Assembly: GCA_026709935.1 (NCBI GenBank)
Contig: JAPOSC010000048.1
Span: 62,001-126,000, forward strand
Direction: 5' to 3'
Source: Thiotrichales bacterium
GTDB lineage: Bacteria; Pseudomonadota; Gammaproteobacteria; HK1
DNA: 64,000 bases
Shown: positions 35,267 to 43,784 of the stretch, one piece after another
Layout: each line of letters begins with the position of its first letter
Position numbering within the stretch: the stretch's first letter is position 1
Position numbers and translations under genes: made by a program
The notes under the pieces: model-generated
What the model was told of the DNA's origin: nothing
Seen by the model: only the letters and a program-made list of their open reading frames with translations
Databases searched by the model: none

Positions 35267-36505
35267 TTACGACGGCTGACGGAAGTCCGCCTCAATCCGC
35301 GTCGGCTCCGCGCGAGGGCGCGCGAACACGAGCGCGACCACGCCGGTGAGGAACAGACCGCAGGTGACGAGGAAGGCGATGCCGTAGCCGCCGGAGAGGT
35401 CGTAGGACACCCCGGCGATGAGCGGCCCCGCACCGTAGGAGATCACGGTGCCGAGGTTCATCAGCCCCATGACGCTCCCGAAGTGGCGCATGCCGAACGA
35501 CTCCTGCACCAGCAGGATGTAGAGCACCCCGAAGCCGCCCATGAACAGGCCGAACAGCGGTGTTGCCAGCGCGAGCATCCAGGCGGGGAAGGCAAGGGCG
35601 AGGAGAGCGGCGAATACCGCCTGACCGGCGAGGTTCACCATCATCAGGCGCCGCGCGCCGAGGCGTTCGGCCAGCCAGCCGAACCCGAGTTTGCCGCCGA
35701 TGCCGGCGGTCGCGAGCGTACCGAGTACGGTCAGGGCGGAAGCATTCGTCATGCCCCGGTTCACCAGATGCGCAAGCACGTGGGGCAGGATGGAGGCGTA
35801 GGTGAACGTCCCGAGGGTGATCGTGATGAATACCGCCCAGAACATCCGGGTACGGATCGTCTCGCGAAGGTTCCGGTCCGGGAGCGGGGCGGCGGGCGCG
35901 GTGGCGCCTTCGCCCGGCGTACCGGGGCGGCGAGCATGCCCCTCCGGGGTCGGGGGCGCTTCCCGGATCACCAGCATCGCCACTCCGGCGATGGCGAACG
36001 CCGCGACTCCGATGATCACGGACGCCTCGTCCCACGCCATCACCGCGAACAGGGCGGCGATGAATGCGGGCATGACCAGTCCGCCGACGTTGTTGCCGGC
36101 CGTGACGATTCCCATCATCCGGCCGCGGATGTGCGGGAACCAGGCCGCGACCAGGCGCCCGGCCGGCAGCACCGTCAGTCCCGGAAAGGCGGCGAACTGG
36201 AGGAGGCTCAGCGCATACCAGTGCCACAGATCGGTCATCAGGGGCCGCAGGCAGAAGCTTGCCCCGAACACTGCGAGCGAGAACACGAGTACGGGGCGCG
36301 CGCCGACGCGGTCCATGGCCCGCCCGAGAAACGGAGCCGTCAGACCGCTCACCGCGGCAAAGGACAGCGACGCGCTGATCTCGGTGCGCGACCACCCGAA
36401 AGCTGCCTCGATGGGCACGATGAACAGCCCGAACGCGTACTGCGACACCCCCACCCCGATGGCGGTGGAGGAGAAGACAACGGCGATGATGTACGTCCCG
36501 CGCAC
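35267..36505 (-). CDS. MFS transporter (oxalate/formate- or monocarboxylate-type)
   Basis: 412 residues, twelve membrane segments. N-half motifs are GVSQYAFGLFIVPIEAAFGWSR and APFLGRAMDRVGARPVLV (the MFS loop 2-3 signature). C-half: FGWLAERLGARRLM. The initial helix resembles bacterial MCT/OFA proteins that carry carboxylates. The GTG start (36503-36505) is three bases after the stop of the racemase-family gene, so it may import the substrate of that enzyme; that is inference. Confidence 0.88.
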   Translation of the reverse strand: MRGTYIIAVVFSSTAIGVGVSQYAFGLFIVPIEAAFGWSRTEISASLSFAAVSGLTAPFLGRAMDRVGARPVLVFSLAVFGASFCLRPLMTDLWHWYALSLLQFAAFPGLTVLPAGRLVAAWFPHIRGRMMGIVTAGNNVGGLVMPAFIAALFAVMAWDEASVIIGVAAFAIAGVAMLVIREAPPTPEGHARRPGTPGEGATAPAAPLPDRNLRETIRTRMFWAVFITITLGTFTYASILPHVLAHLVNRGMTNASALTVLGTLATAGIGGKLGFGWLAERLGARRLMMVNLAGQAVFAALLALAFPAWMLALATPLFGLFMGGFGVLYILLVQESFGMRHFGSVMGLMNLGTVISYGAGPLIAGVSYDLSGGYGIAFLVTCGLFLTGVVALVFARPRAEPTRIEADFRQPS

Positions 36506-36508
36506 GTT

Positions 36509-37540
36509 TCAGTCCATCCGCGGCCAGGTGTCGCTCAGCCGATAGCCTTCCGGCCATGGGTCTTCCGGGTCCAGCGTGTGCTGGTGTGTGCCCGTGATCC
36601 ACGCCCGGCCGTCGAGCGACGGCACCACCGCCTCGCGATCTCCGACGCGCGCCAGGGCGTCGATGCGGCAGTCGAACCGCGAGCCGAGGGGCGAGAGACC
36701 GACAAACGGTTCGCCGATGCCGATCTCGCCCCGCGCGTGCAGCACCGCGAGCCGCGCCGAGCATCCGGTGCCGCAGGGCGATCGATCAATCTTGCCGGGC
36801 CGGATCGCGACCGCGTTCCGGCCGGTCTTCACGCCGTCGCGTCGCTCTACCGGCGCTGCCATCTGGCAGAACGAGACATGCGACCACTGCGGGTTCTCCG
36901 GGTGCGAGAAGCCGAGCTGCTCGTTCGCGGCGCGGGTGATGCGCACCCCGGTCAGCGCGAGGTCGCGCGCCTCGTCCGAAGTCAGCGAGAAGCCGAGCGC
37001 GTGCGCGTCGACGATGACGAAGCTGTCGCCCCCGTACGCAGTGTCAACCGCGAGGGTTCCGAGCCCCTCGACCTCCAGGGCGGCGTCCAGCCGGTCGACG
37101 AAGGAAGGGACGTTCGTCACGCGCACCCGCTCGACCCGGCCGTCGCGGCAGGATGCGGTCGCTTCGATCAGTCCGCCCGGGGCTTCGAGCACGAGCCGCG
37201 TCTCGGGCTTGTGCATCGGCAGGATGCCGGTCTCGAGCAGCACCGTGGCGACGCAGAGGCTGTTCGAGCCGGACATCGGGGGCGTGTCCTCCGGCTCCAT
37301 GATGATGAAGCCCATCTGCGCCTCCGGCCGCTTCGGCGGAACCAGAAGGTTCACGTGGCGAAACACGCCGCCGCGCGGTTCGTTCAGCACGAAGCCGCGC
37401 AGTCGCCCGTCGGTCGCGACGAAGCGCGACTGCTCCCAGAGCGTCTCGCCCGGTGGCGGGGCAACGCCGCCGACGATGACATCGCCGACCTCGCCCTCGG
37501 CGTGGGCGCTCACCACGTGAATAATCTGGCGGGCATGCAT
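36509..37540 (-). CDS. Proline racemase family protein, Ser/Cys active site (hydroxyproline epimerase type)
   Basis: 343 residues. Family members racemise proline, epimerise 4-hydroxyproline or dehydrate trans-3-hydroxyproline, depending on the two catalytic residues. Here the first position, normally Cys in MCGH, is S90 ([10 protein letters not shown]), while the second is C256 in DRSPCGTGC. The Ser-Cys combination is a described minority type with 4-/3-hydroxyproline epimerase activity, and differs from Cys-Cys racemases and the Cys-Thr dehydratases. It heads a likely operon with an MFS and an EamA transporter. Use of collagen-type hydroxyproline is a plausible but unproven role. Confidence 0.85.
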   Translation of the reverse strand: MHARQIIHVVSAHAEGEVGDVIVGGVAPPPGETLWEQSRFVATDGRLRGFVLNEPRGGVFRHVNLLVPPKRPEAQMGFIIMEPEDTPPMSGSNSLCVATVLLETGILPMHKPETRLVLEAPGGLIEATASCRDGRVERVRVTNVPSFVDRLDAALEVEGLGTLAVDTAYGGDSFVIVDAHALGFSLTSDEARDLALTGVRITRAANEQLGFSHPENPQWSHVSFCQMAAPVERRDGVKTGRNAVAIRPGKIDRSPCGTGCSARLAVLHARGEIGIGEPFVGLSPLGSRFDCRIDALARVGDREAVVPSLDGRAWITGTHQHTLDPEDPWPEGYRLSDTWPRMD

Positions 37541-37899
37541 CTTGTCGTTCGTCTCCCGCAGCGCATTGCAGTCGATCGGTGGGGTCCCGGCTTGTCGATG
37601 GAAGCCACCGAGGCTGGATACGCGATTCTTTCACGGCGGCTTCCGGCACGGGTAGCCCAGCCCCGGGCCAGTGCGGGCCGTCGCGCGAAATGCTCCTGTC
37701 GACTCTCCCACGATCGCGATTTTCAGAACCCGTGACGCGGCGCCGGAAGCGGTCGGCGGGCCGCGCTGACCGCGGCCCTGCGGTCACCTGCGGTATGATC
37801 CCGGCGCACGCAGCGTTGCGCGGGGGAGTACTCGGTACAGTGGTGCCGCGCGTATGATCCCGGCGCACGAGGCTTCTACCGCACTTGGGAGCGGTACGA
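37541..37899 (+). promoter_or_regulatory. Divergent gap with a duplicated TATGAT-containing 18-mer before the SCO gene
   Basis: Between the divergent racemase-family and SCO genes, the 18-base sequence GTATGATCCCGGCGCACG occurs at 37793-37810 and again, identically, at 37852-37869. Each holds TATGAT, a good -10 hexamer, so the pair could be two tandem promoters for the SCO gene (start 37900). No -35 is obvious. An operator is another reading. The rest of the gap shows no gene. Confidence 0.45.
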
Positions 37900-38532
37900 A
37901 TGTCGAGGCTCTCTCACTACCTTGCGATGGGCGCGATCGTGATCGCGGCGCTCGCCGCCGGGCTCGTCTTCGGCGGTATGGTCCGTGACGACGCCCCCGG
38001 GCGCGTGGCACCCGAGGCCGCGGTGGCGCTCGAGAGATACGAGATCGGGGGAGATTTCGAACTCACGAACCAGCGCGGGGAGCGCATGCACCTGAGCGAT
38101 CTGCAGGGCCGCGCGCTGGTGATGTTCTTCGGCTACACCTTCTGTCCGGATGTCTGCCCGGCCACGCTGGCCCGCGTGCGCGAGGTCCGAGCCGCCCTGC
38201 CGCCGGAGGACGCTGCCCGGTTCACCGGCGTCTTTGTCTCCGTGGATCCCGTCCGGGACACGCCGGAACGACTCGGAGAGTACGTGGAGTTCTTCGATCC
38301 CGCGTTCGTCGGACTCACCGGCGGCAAGGACGAACTCCAGGACATCGCCCGCCGCTACGGAGCGCAGTTCACGATCCCGGAGGGGCAGCCGAAGGACGGC
38401 TATCTCGTGAACCATTCCACCGTCGCCTACCTCATCGACCCCCTCGGATACGTGCGTGCGCTGTACCACGGCGACGAACCCATCGATGCGATCGCAGCCA
38501 ACGTGCGCGAGGTACTCGAAGAACTCGGCTGA
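37900..38532 (+). CDS. SCO1/SenC/PrrC copper chaperone
   Basis: 210 residues: N-terminal membrane anchor (LAMGAIVIAALAAGLVFGG) then a thioredoxin-fold domain with the copper-binding CxxxC at C82/C86 (FFGYTFCPDVCPATL) and the third ligand H172 (GYLVNHST). It works in the periplasm in assembly of the CuA centre of cytochrome c oxidase or in redox sensing. Length and ligands are canonical. It converges with the glutaredoxin-DinB gene. Confidence 0.94.
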   Translation: MSRLSHYLAMGAIVIAALAAGLVFGGMVRDDAPGRVAPEAAVALERYEIGGDFELTNQRGERMHLSDLQGRALVMFFGYTFCPDVCPATLARVREVRAALPPEDAARFTGVFVSVDPVRDTPERLGEYVEFFDPAFVGLTGGKDELQDIARRYGAQFTIPEGQPKDGYLVNHSTVAYLIDPLGYVRALYHGDEPIDAIAANVREVLEELG

Positions 38533-38728
38533 GCGGCCCGAACTCGGGTTCGAGGACTTCGGCCCCGTGGACGCGACACCATGCGGCTCGATGCGCCCGT
38601 ACGGGGAACGACCGGGTAACCCCGAGCCACCTCGAGTGATCCTGATGATCCGAGGCAGCCACCCGATGGGAGCGTGTAACGGGGGTCTGCGTCTGCGGGG
38701 GGAGGGGGCGTAGTGTTCTCGCGAGGCG

Positions 38729-39490
38729 TCAATCCTCGTCCCAGACCGTGTCGGTGAGCGGCAGGCCCTGAAGGTCGTCCGTGGTCAGGGGCCGATCCGG
38801 CGCGACCCCCGCCTGCTCCAGCAGTGACGCCACCTGGCGGACATGCTGCGCGGTGTGCCAGACCGTGCGTTCCAGCATCTCGTGCCGGGTGGTGCCGCCG
38901 AAGTAGGTGGGCACCCGGCCCGAGAATTCCTCGCCGGCGACCCGGTCCCACCACGCCGCGAAACGCCCCCGCACCGCTTCCCCGTGGTCCGCCACCGCCG
39001 CGCTGGTGCGCATGTCGTCCGGCGGCGGTGCGGTCAGGGTTTCGTAGGTGAGGGTGGAGCCGTGCTCCTCCATGTCCAGATAAGCGATGGAGATCTGGAA
39101 TACGTGGTGCATCAGCACGCGCCAGGAGCGGGGCCGGTTCGGCAGAAGATCCTCCAGGCGCGCATCGGGCATCTGCCGCGTGAGACGGACAGCGGTCTCG
39201 AGGACCCGGTCGAGCCTCGCCGCGAGCGCCGCCGGGGAAAGCTCGGGCGCGGTGTCGTCCGGCAACTCCAGAAAGTCGACGACATCCTTGATGACCTGTG
39301 CGAAGACGAACCGACCGTCCCGGGCCACCACCGGTACGGACCGGGCACCCAGCGCACGCAGCGCCTCCGCCCCGTCGCCCTCCAGGACGTTGATGGATTC
39401 GTACTCGATCCCACGGACCGAGAGGTATTCCTTGACCCTGAGGCAGCTCGTTCAGTGCGGCTGCCAGAAGACTCTGATGGTGCCGGTCAT
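38729..39490 (-). CDS. Glutaredoxin-DinB fusion, candidate selenoprotein (in-frame TGA = Sec13)
   Basis: The frame from ATG 39488-39490 runs 254 codons to the stop at 38729 with a single internal TGA at 39452-39454 (codon 13). GGAG lies seven bases before the ATG. The N-terminal part reads TIRVFWQPH-(TGA)-TSCLRVKEYLS, then SVPVVARDGRFVFAQVIKDV, a glutaredoxin-like domain of about 70 residues. Family members have Cys at the TGA position, forming CxxC. The C-terminal 150 residues are a DinB-like four-helix domain (WRVLMHHVFQISIAYLDMEEHG, TVWHTAQHVRQVASLL). Because the only in-frame stop replaces precisely the nucleophilic Cys, selenocysteine insertion (UxxC) is more likely than decay. A weak downstream hairpin (CGAG/CUCG outer and CCU/AGG inner stems, loop CAGGGUCA) could be a SECIS. 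It ends a likely operon 48 bases after the amidase. Confidence 0.78.
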
Positions 39491-39538
39491 GAGGCGTCTC
39501 CGTATCTGTCTTGTTGTCCCCGCGGTGGCGTCAAGACC

Positions 39539-40963
39539 CTATGCCGCCCCGTTCTCCCGTTCCCACAGCGCATGTGACAGGATGCCGACTTCGGATTCGA
39601 TGACCTCCATCGCGTCGAGGATCAGATCCTCGCGGAAGCGGCGGCCGATGATCTGTACCCCGGCCGGCAGGCCGCCCGCGTACCCGATGGGCACCACCCC
39701 CGCCGGCAGGCTCAGGTAGTTGACGCCGGTGCTGTAGATGGCGGAGAGGAACTTGTCCCGGATCTGTTCGAACCCCTGCGCGTCGTAGTCCCACGGATAG
39801 ACCGTGCGCATCAGGAACGGGCACAGCACCAGAGGATGATGTTCGAGGAAGAGGCTCCACTCGCGGGTGAGCATGGTGCGGTCCGCGATGGCCTGCCGGT
39901 ATCCGGCCGCGTCGACCGGCGTCCCGATGCGCTGGTAGTGCTCGAAGATGGTCCGGATGGTCTCGCTGCCGTGCTCGCGCGCCAGGGGGCCGAGGAAGTG
40001 GGTGATCTCGCTCACCAGTACATCGAACCACGCGCGCGCGGGCTTCATGATCGAGGGTGTCGTCACCCGCTCCACCGCGTAGCCCGCATCGCTCAGGGTG
40101 TCCGCGGCGCGTTCGATGCCGGCCAGGATGTCCGGGTGCATCGGATAACCGTGCGTTTCGGTGGTCACCGCCACCCTGATCGGAGGATCGAGCCGCGGCC
40201 CGTCGAACGGGACCGGCATCCACCACGGATCGCGCGGGTCGCCGCCCGCGAGCACCCGGGTCGCGAGCCGCACGTCCCGCACCTCGCGGCAGATCGCGCC
40301 CTGCACGGAGATGAGCTGCGCGAGGAGGCCGCGCTCGGCCAATGCGCTCGGGTTGAAGGCGGGCACCCGCCCGAAGGTCGGCTTCACCGTGGCGAGACCG
40401 CAGGCGAACGAAGGGAAGCGGAGCGACCCCCCGATGTCGTTGCCGTGGTGGATCGGCCCGAATCCCATCGCCGCCGCGGCCGACGCGCCACCCGAGGAGC
40501 CGCCGGGCGACGCCTCACCGTCCCATGGATTGAGGGTGCGGCCGTGGAGCGGGTTGTCCGTGGTCCCGCGCATGGAGAACTCGGGGGTGTTGGTACGGCC
40601 CACGATGACCGCGCCGGCGTCGAGCAGGTTCCGCACCACCGGGGAGTGGTCCGGGGCGATGAGACCGGCGAACGCGGGCAGGCCGTTCGTGGTGGCCTGT
40701 CCCGCGACATCGACATTCACCTTGATGGTGACGGGGACGCCGTGCAGCGGCCCGAGAGCGCCGCCGGCGGCCACCTCCCGATCCTTCTGCTCGGCGGCGC
40801 GCAGCGCCTCCCCGGAGCATTCGGCAACGATCGCGTTGATGCGACCGTTGTGGGCGGCGATGCGATCGAGTACCGACTGTGTAACCTCGACGCACGACAC
40901 TTCGCCCGCCCGGATCATGGCGGCCAGCTCGACCGCGCTCTTGCGCCATGGAACGCTGTTCAT
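39539..40963 (-). CDS. Amidase (amidase-signature family)
   Basis: 474 residues. The Ser-cisSer-Lys triad is visible as K81 (GVPVTIKVNVD), S156 in PGGSSGG and S180 in GNDIGGSLRFPS. C-terminal YLSLPAGVVPIGYAGGLPAGVQIIGRRFRED is family-typical. It hydrolyses an amide of unknown structure; distant glutaminase (GatA-like) features do not imply a role in tRNA charging. A clear GGAG precedes ATG 40963. It lies 50 bases after the COG4091 gene and 48 before the glutaredoxin-DinB gene. Confidence 0.9.
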   Translation of the reverse strand: MNSVPWRKSAVELAAMIRAGEVSCVEVTQSVLDRIAAHNGRINAIVAECSGEALRAAEQKDREVAAGGALGPLHGVPVTIKVNVDVAGQATTNGLPAFAGLIAPDHSPVVRNLLDAGAVIVGRTNTPEFSMRGTTDNPLHGRTLNPWDGEASPGGSSGGASAAAAMGFGPIHHGNDIGGSLRFPSFACGLATVKPTFGRVPAFNPSALAERGLLAQLISVQGAICREVRDVRLATRVLAGGDPRDPWWMPVPFDGPRLDPPIRVAVTTETHGYPMHPDILAGIERAADTLSDAGYAVERVTTPSIMKPARAWFDVLVSEITHFLGPLAREHGSETIRTIFEHYQRIGTPVDAAGYRQAIADRTMLTREWSLFLEHHPLVLCPFLMRTVYPWDYDAQGFEQIRDKFLSAIYSTGVNYLSLPAGVVPIGYAGGLPAGVQIIGRRFREDLILDAMEVIESEVGILSHALWERENGAA

Positions 40964-41013
40964 ATTCGGATCTCCTCGCATGACCGTGATTGCGACGGCT
41001 GAGTCGGGAGCCG

Positions 41014-42342
41014 TCATGCTGCGGCGGGGCGCCGTTCCATGCCGAACCGCGCCTCCATCTCGCGCCGCGCCCGCACCGCCTCCTGTGCCGGGTCGTACTC
41101 CACGTCGTCCCATCCGACGACTTCGCCGGCCTCGACCGCGTGCTTCAGTGTCACCCCATGCGCAAGGCCGATCGGGAGCGCGCCGCGTTCGAGCGACGTG
41201 CGCGCGGGCAGGAGCTTCCCGTACACGGTGAAGCCGCCCTCGCCGTCGAGAGCCTCACCGGCGGCGAGGTCCCGCTTCGCGGTCGTCACCGCGTCGCCGG
41301 TGAAATCCCGGGCGGCGCCAGTCGGACGGCCGAGCAGGGCGGCGGAGAGGATCGACACGTTCAACTCCAGCCCGATGAGGTGGAACGGCTTGTACATGGC
41401 CGAGTATCGGCCCGAGGCATCGGTATTCATGCCGTACTGGCGGAAGCAGGCTGCGGTGTAGTCGTTGGGGGCCTCGATGACCACGTAGACCCCCCACCGC
41501 AGATCATTCGGGACTGGGCGGCCATCGCGTTCGATGGACGACACCACTTCCACCTGACCCCGGTGATGGAGCTGTCCGCCGTCTTCCGTGGGCCGCAGCA
41601 CATGGGCGAGGTCGTCCCGGCCGCAGGGCGGGAACCGCAGACCGTCCGGCGGCGGGGCGAGGCCGGTCGCGTTCGCGATCGCCGCCATCTCGATGGCGGA
41701 CTTGGTGCCGTCGAGAAAGGAGTTGAACATCCGGCTGTTCATGCCCGCGGCCCGCGCCTGCGCCGCGCTGAGGCCGTAGTGGTCCCACACCGTGTCCGGG
41801 GTCGAGCTGTGATAGGAAGGCAGGTACTTCGTGCCCTTGCCGGCCGCTACCACCTCGAAGCCGTTGACGCGTGCCCATTCCACCATCTCGCAGGTCAGCG
41901 CCGGCTGATCGCCGTAGGCCATGGTGCAGACGACTCCGGCGTCGCGCGCCTCCGCCGCGAGCAGGGGGCCCGCGAGCACGTCGGCCTCGACGTTGACCAT
42001 GACGAGGTGCCGGCCGGCCGCGAAGGCGGCGCGGGCGTGGGCGATCCCCGCCGCGGGGTCGCCGGTGGCCTCGACCACCACGTCGACATCGCCGGCGCGT
42101 ATCGCCTCGAACGCGTCGTCAGTGAACCGGGTGCGGTCGAGGAGGGCGTCGTTCCACCCCGTGGCGCGGCATGCGGCGCGGGCGCAGTCCGGATCGAGGT
42201 CGGCGATGATGTTCACTTCGAGGCCGGCCGTCGAGGGCACCTGAGCCAGGAACATCGACCCGAACTTGCCGGCCCCCACGAGCCCGACCCGCACCGGGCG
42301 GGCATGCGCCGCGCGCTCGTGAAGCAGCCCGTGCATGTACAT
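41014..42342 (-). CDS. COG4091-type homoserine-dehydrogenase-like oxidoreductase with SAF domain
   Basis: 442 residues. N-terminal NAD(P)-binding Rossmann motif VRVGLVGAGKFGSMFLAQV, followed by DVVVEATGDPAAG and MVNVEADVLAGPLL. The C-terminal region (YGKLLPARTSLERGALPIGLAHGVTLKHAV) is the SAF-like domain of COG4091. Members oxidise or reduce hydroxy acids in sugar-acid or amino-acid catabolism; the substrate here is unknown. ATG 42340-42342 is seven bases after the PhyH-type dioxygenase stop (ATG 42336 is an alternative). Confidence 0.85.
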   Translation of the reverse strand: MYMHGLLHERAAHARPVRVGLVGAGKFGSMFLAQVPSTAGLEVNIIADLDPDCARAACRATGWNDALLDRTRFTDDAFEAIRAGDVDVVVEATGDPAAGIAHARAAFAAGRHLVMVNVEADVLAGPLLAAEARDAGVVCTMAYGDQPALTCEMVEWARVNGFEVVAAGKGTKYLPSYHSSTPDTVWDHYGLSAAQARAAGMNSRMFNSFLDGTKSAIEMAAIANATGLAPPPDGLRFPPCGRDDLAHVLRPTEDGGQLHHRGQVEVVSSIERDGRPVPNDLRWGVYVVIEAPNDYTAACFRQYGMNTDASGRYSAMYKPFHLIGLELNVSILSAALLGRPTGAARDFTGDAVTTAKRDLAAGEALDGEGGFTVYGKLLPARTSLERGALPIGLAHGVTLKHAVEAGEVVGWDDVEYDPAQEAVRARREMEARFGMERRPAAA

Positions 42343-42349
42343 GGCGTGT

Positions 42350-43144
42350 TCAGGCCGCCGCTTGGGTGAGGGTGAGGCCGGCGAGGCAATCGTCGGCGAG
42401 CGGCTCGATGGGCCGGAAGTCGCGGTGCGCAACCCACTCCGGGCGCTTGAACCGGCGGATATGATTATCCACGTGACACAGCGAGAGGTAGACGATGGTG
42501 CGGCTCATGGGGCTGATGTTCGGCGGGCTCGCGTGCACCAGGGTGGACGAGAACACGATCACGCTGCCGGCGGGGCCGGTGGGGGCCACGCACCCGCCCT
42601 GTTCGGCGAGCCGGGTCACGGTGTCGCGATCGAGGGTCCACAGCGGGTAGGAGGTGGTCTCCAGATCGTGTCCGGCGTCGATCACGCCGAGCTTGTGGCT
42701 TCGCGGGAGGAACAGCAGCGGTCCGTTGGCGGCGGTCACCTCGTCGAGGAACACCGCGATGTTCATCGCGCGCGGCTCCGGCATCTCGTCGTCGCGGTGC
42801 CAGGTGCCGAAGTCCTGGTGCCACTGCCAGACCTCGCCGTCGAACGCGGCCTTGGCGTTGACCTTGTACTGATGCATGTACACCGGCCCGTCCACGAGCT
42901 GCATGACCGGTTCGACGAGGCGCGGGTGGCGCCCGAGGCGGCGGAACGCCTCATGGTAGGTGTGGGCGGCGAACGCGGTGCGGGCGACTCCGCTCGACTC
43001 GCGCCACACCTCCTCGCGGTCCATGGCGTAGACCTCGTCGGCGGCCCGACGCAGCCCCGCAGCTTCCTCGGCCGAGAAGCGTGAAGGCCAGAACAGGTAG
43101 CCTTCTTCGTCGAACCGCCTGATTTCTTCCGGGGTGAGCTGCAT
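42350..43144 (-). CDS. Phytanoyl-CoA dioxygenase family (EctD-like) Fe(II)/2-oxoglutarate oxygenase
   Basis: 264 residues. The facial triad is visible: H109 and D111 in WQWHQDFGTWHRDDEMP and H204 in TLVHASPPNIS, with R215 eleven residues later for 2-oxoglutarate. The WHQDFGTWHRDDEMP block resembles ectoine hydroxylase EctD, but no ectoine genes are adjacent, so it may hydroxylate another small molecule. GGAGG precedes ATG 43144. It heads the operon PhyH, COG4091 dehydrogenase, amidase, glutaredoxin-DinB, which suggests a pathway that hydroxylates, oxidises and then cleaves an amide. Confidence 0.88.
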   Translation of the reverse strand: MQLTPEEIRRFDEEGYLFWPSRFSAEEAAGLRRAADEVYAMDREEVWRESSGVARTAFAAHTYHEAFRRLGRHPRLVEPVMQLVDGPVYMHQYKVNAKAAFDGEVWQWHQDFGTWHRDDEMPEPRAMNIAVFLDEVTAANGPLLFLPRSHKLGVIDAGHDLETTSYPLWTLDRDTVTRLAEQGGCVAPTGPAGSVIVFSSTLVHASPPNISPMSRTIVYLSLCHVDNHIRRFKRPEWVAHRDFRPIEPLADDCLAGLTLTQAAA

Positions 43145-43784
43145 GACGTGTCCTCCTCGATCGTTCGGGGTGTCCCCCGCGTCGGAATACCGCGGTGCCG
43201 ACGGGCTGACGCTGTCCTGATCGGTCCCGATCGGTCCTGGTCGGCCCCGGTCGGCCTCGACAGTTCGGTGTGCCCCATCCGGCCCGGTCGGTCCTGCGCA
43301 CTTGACGCCGGCCTCCCGATGGAGCGCGGCAGCCGTATGCCGACCGTCCGGTCCGCCCCTGCGCGCCGCCGGCGGGGTTCTGCGAACCGATCGGCCGGTC
43401 GCCTCCCGGGGCTTGAAGATCGATTGTAACGCGCCAGAGTGCCCGGCGATTTGCTGGCGGCTCGATGGGCCGTCATGCGGTGCAGTGCCGGCGCGACATC
43501 GATCGCCGGAGCATGGCCCCCGAATCTCCTCCACCAGATGCGGTGGAGGTCGAAATCTCGCCGGATTGCGTCGCGGGACCGCTTTTTCGGCCCGTTCGCG
43601 GACATTGCCGGAGCACGGATGGGCAACTTGCCTCGCCTTGCGGATACAATCGCGGCCGTACACGCCGGCCCGCGGTGACGACGCGGGACGGACGCCCCAG
43701 GGTCGACCAACCAGGGTCGACGCACCAGCGTGGACCAACCAGGGGCGCCGCTCGCCGGCAGGCTCATGTCAGGGACGATTGCGC
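43145..43784. other. Gene-free divergent gap with short tandem repeats
   Basis: About 640 bases between the divergent PhyH-type and M50 genes. At 43218-43262 a 10-base unit (GATCGGTCCC/GGTCGGCCCC) is repeated four times; at 43697-43745 a 14-base unit (CCAGGGTCGACCAA-like) is repeated three to four times. Open frames here have no conserved motif. It presumably holds both promoters, but I see no clear hexamers. Confidence 0.6.

Noticed and set aside
35483-37735. 750-codon plus-strand frame across the MFS and racemase-family genes
   Set aside because: Antisense to two genes with clear families; the product is rich in His, Glu and Arg as expected of a GC-rich shadow.
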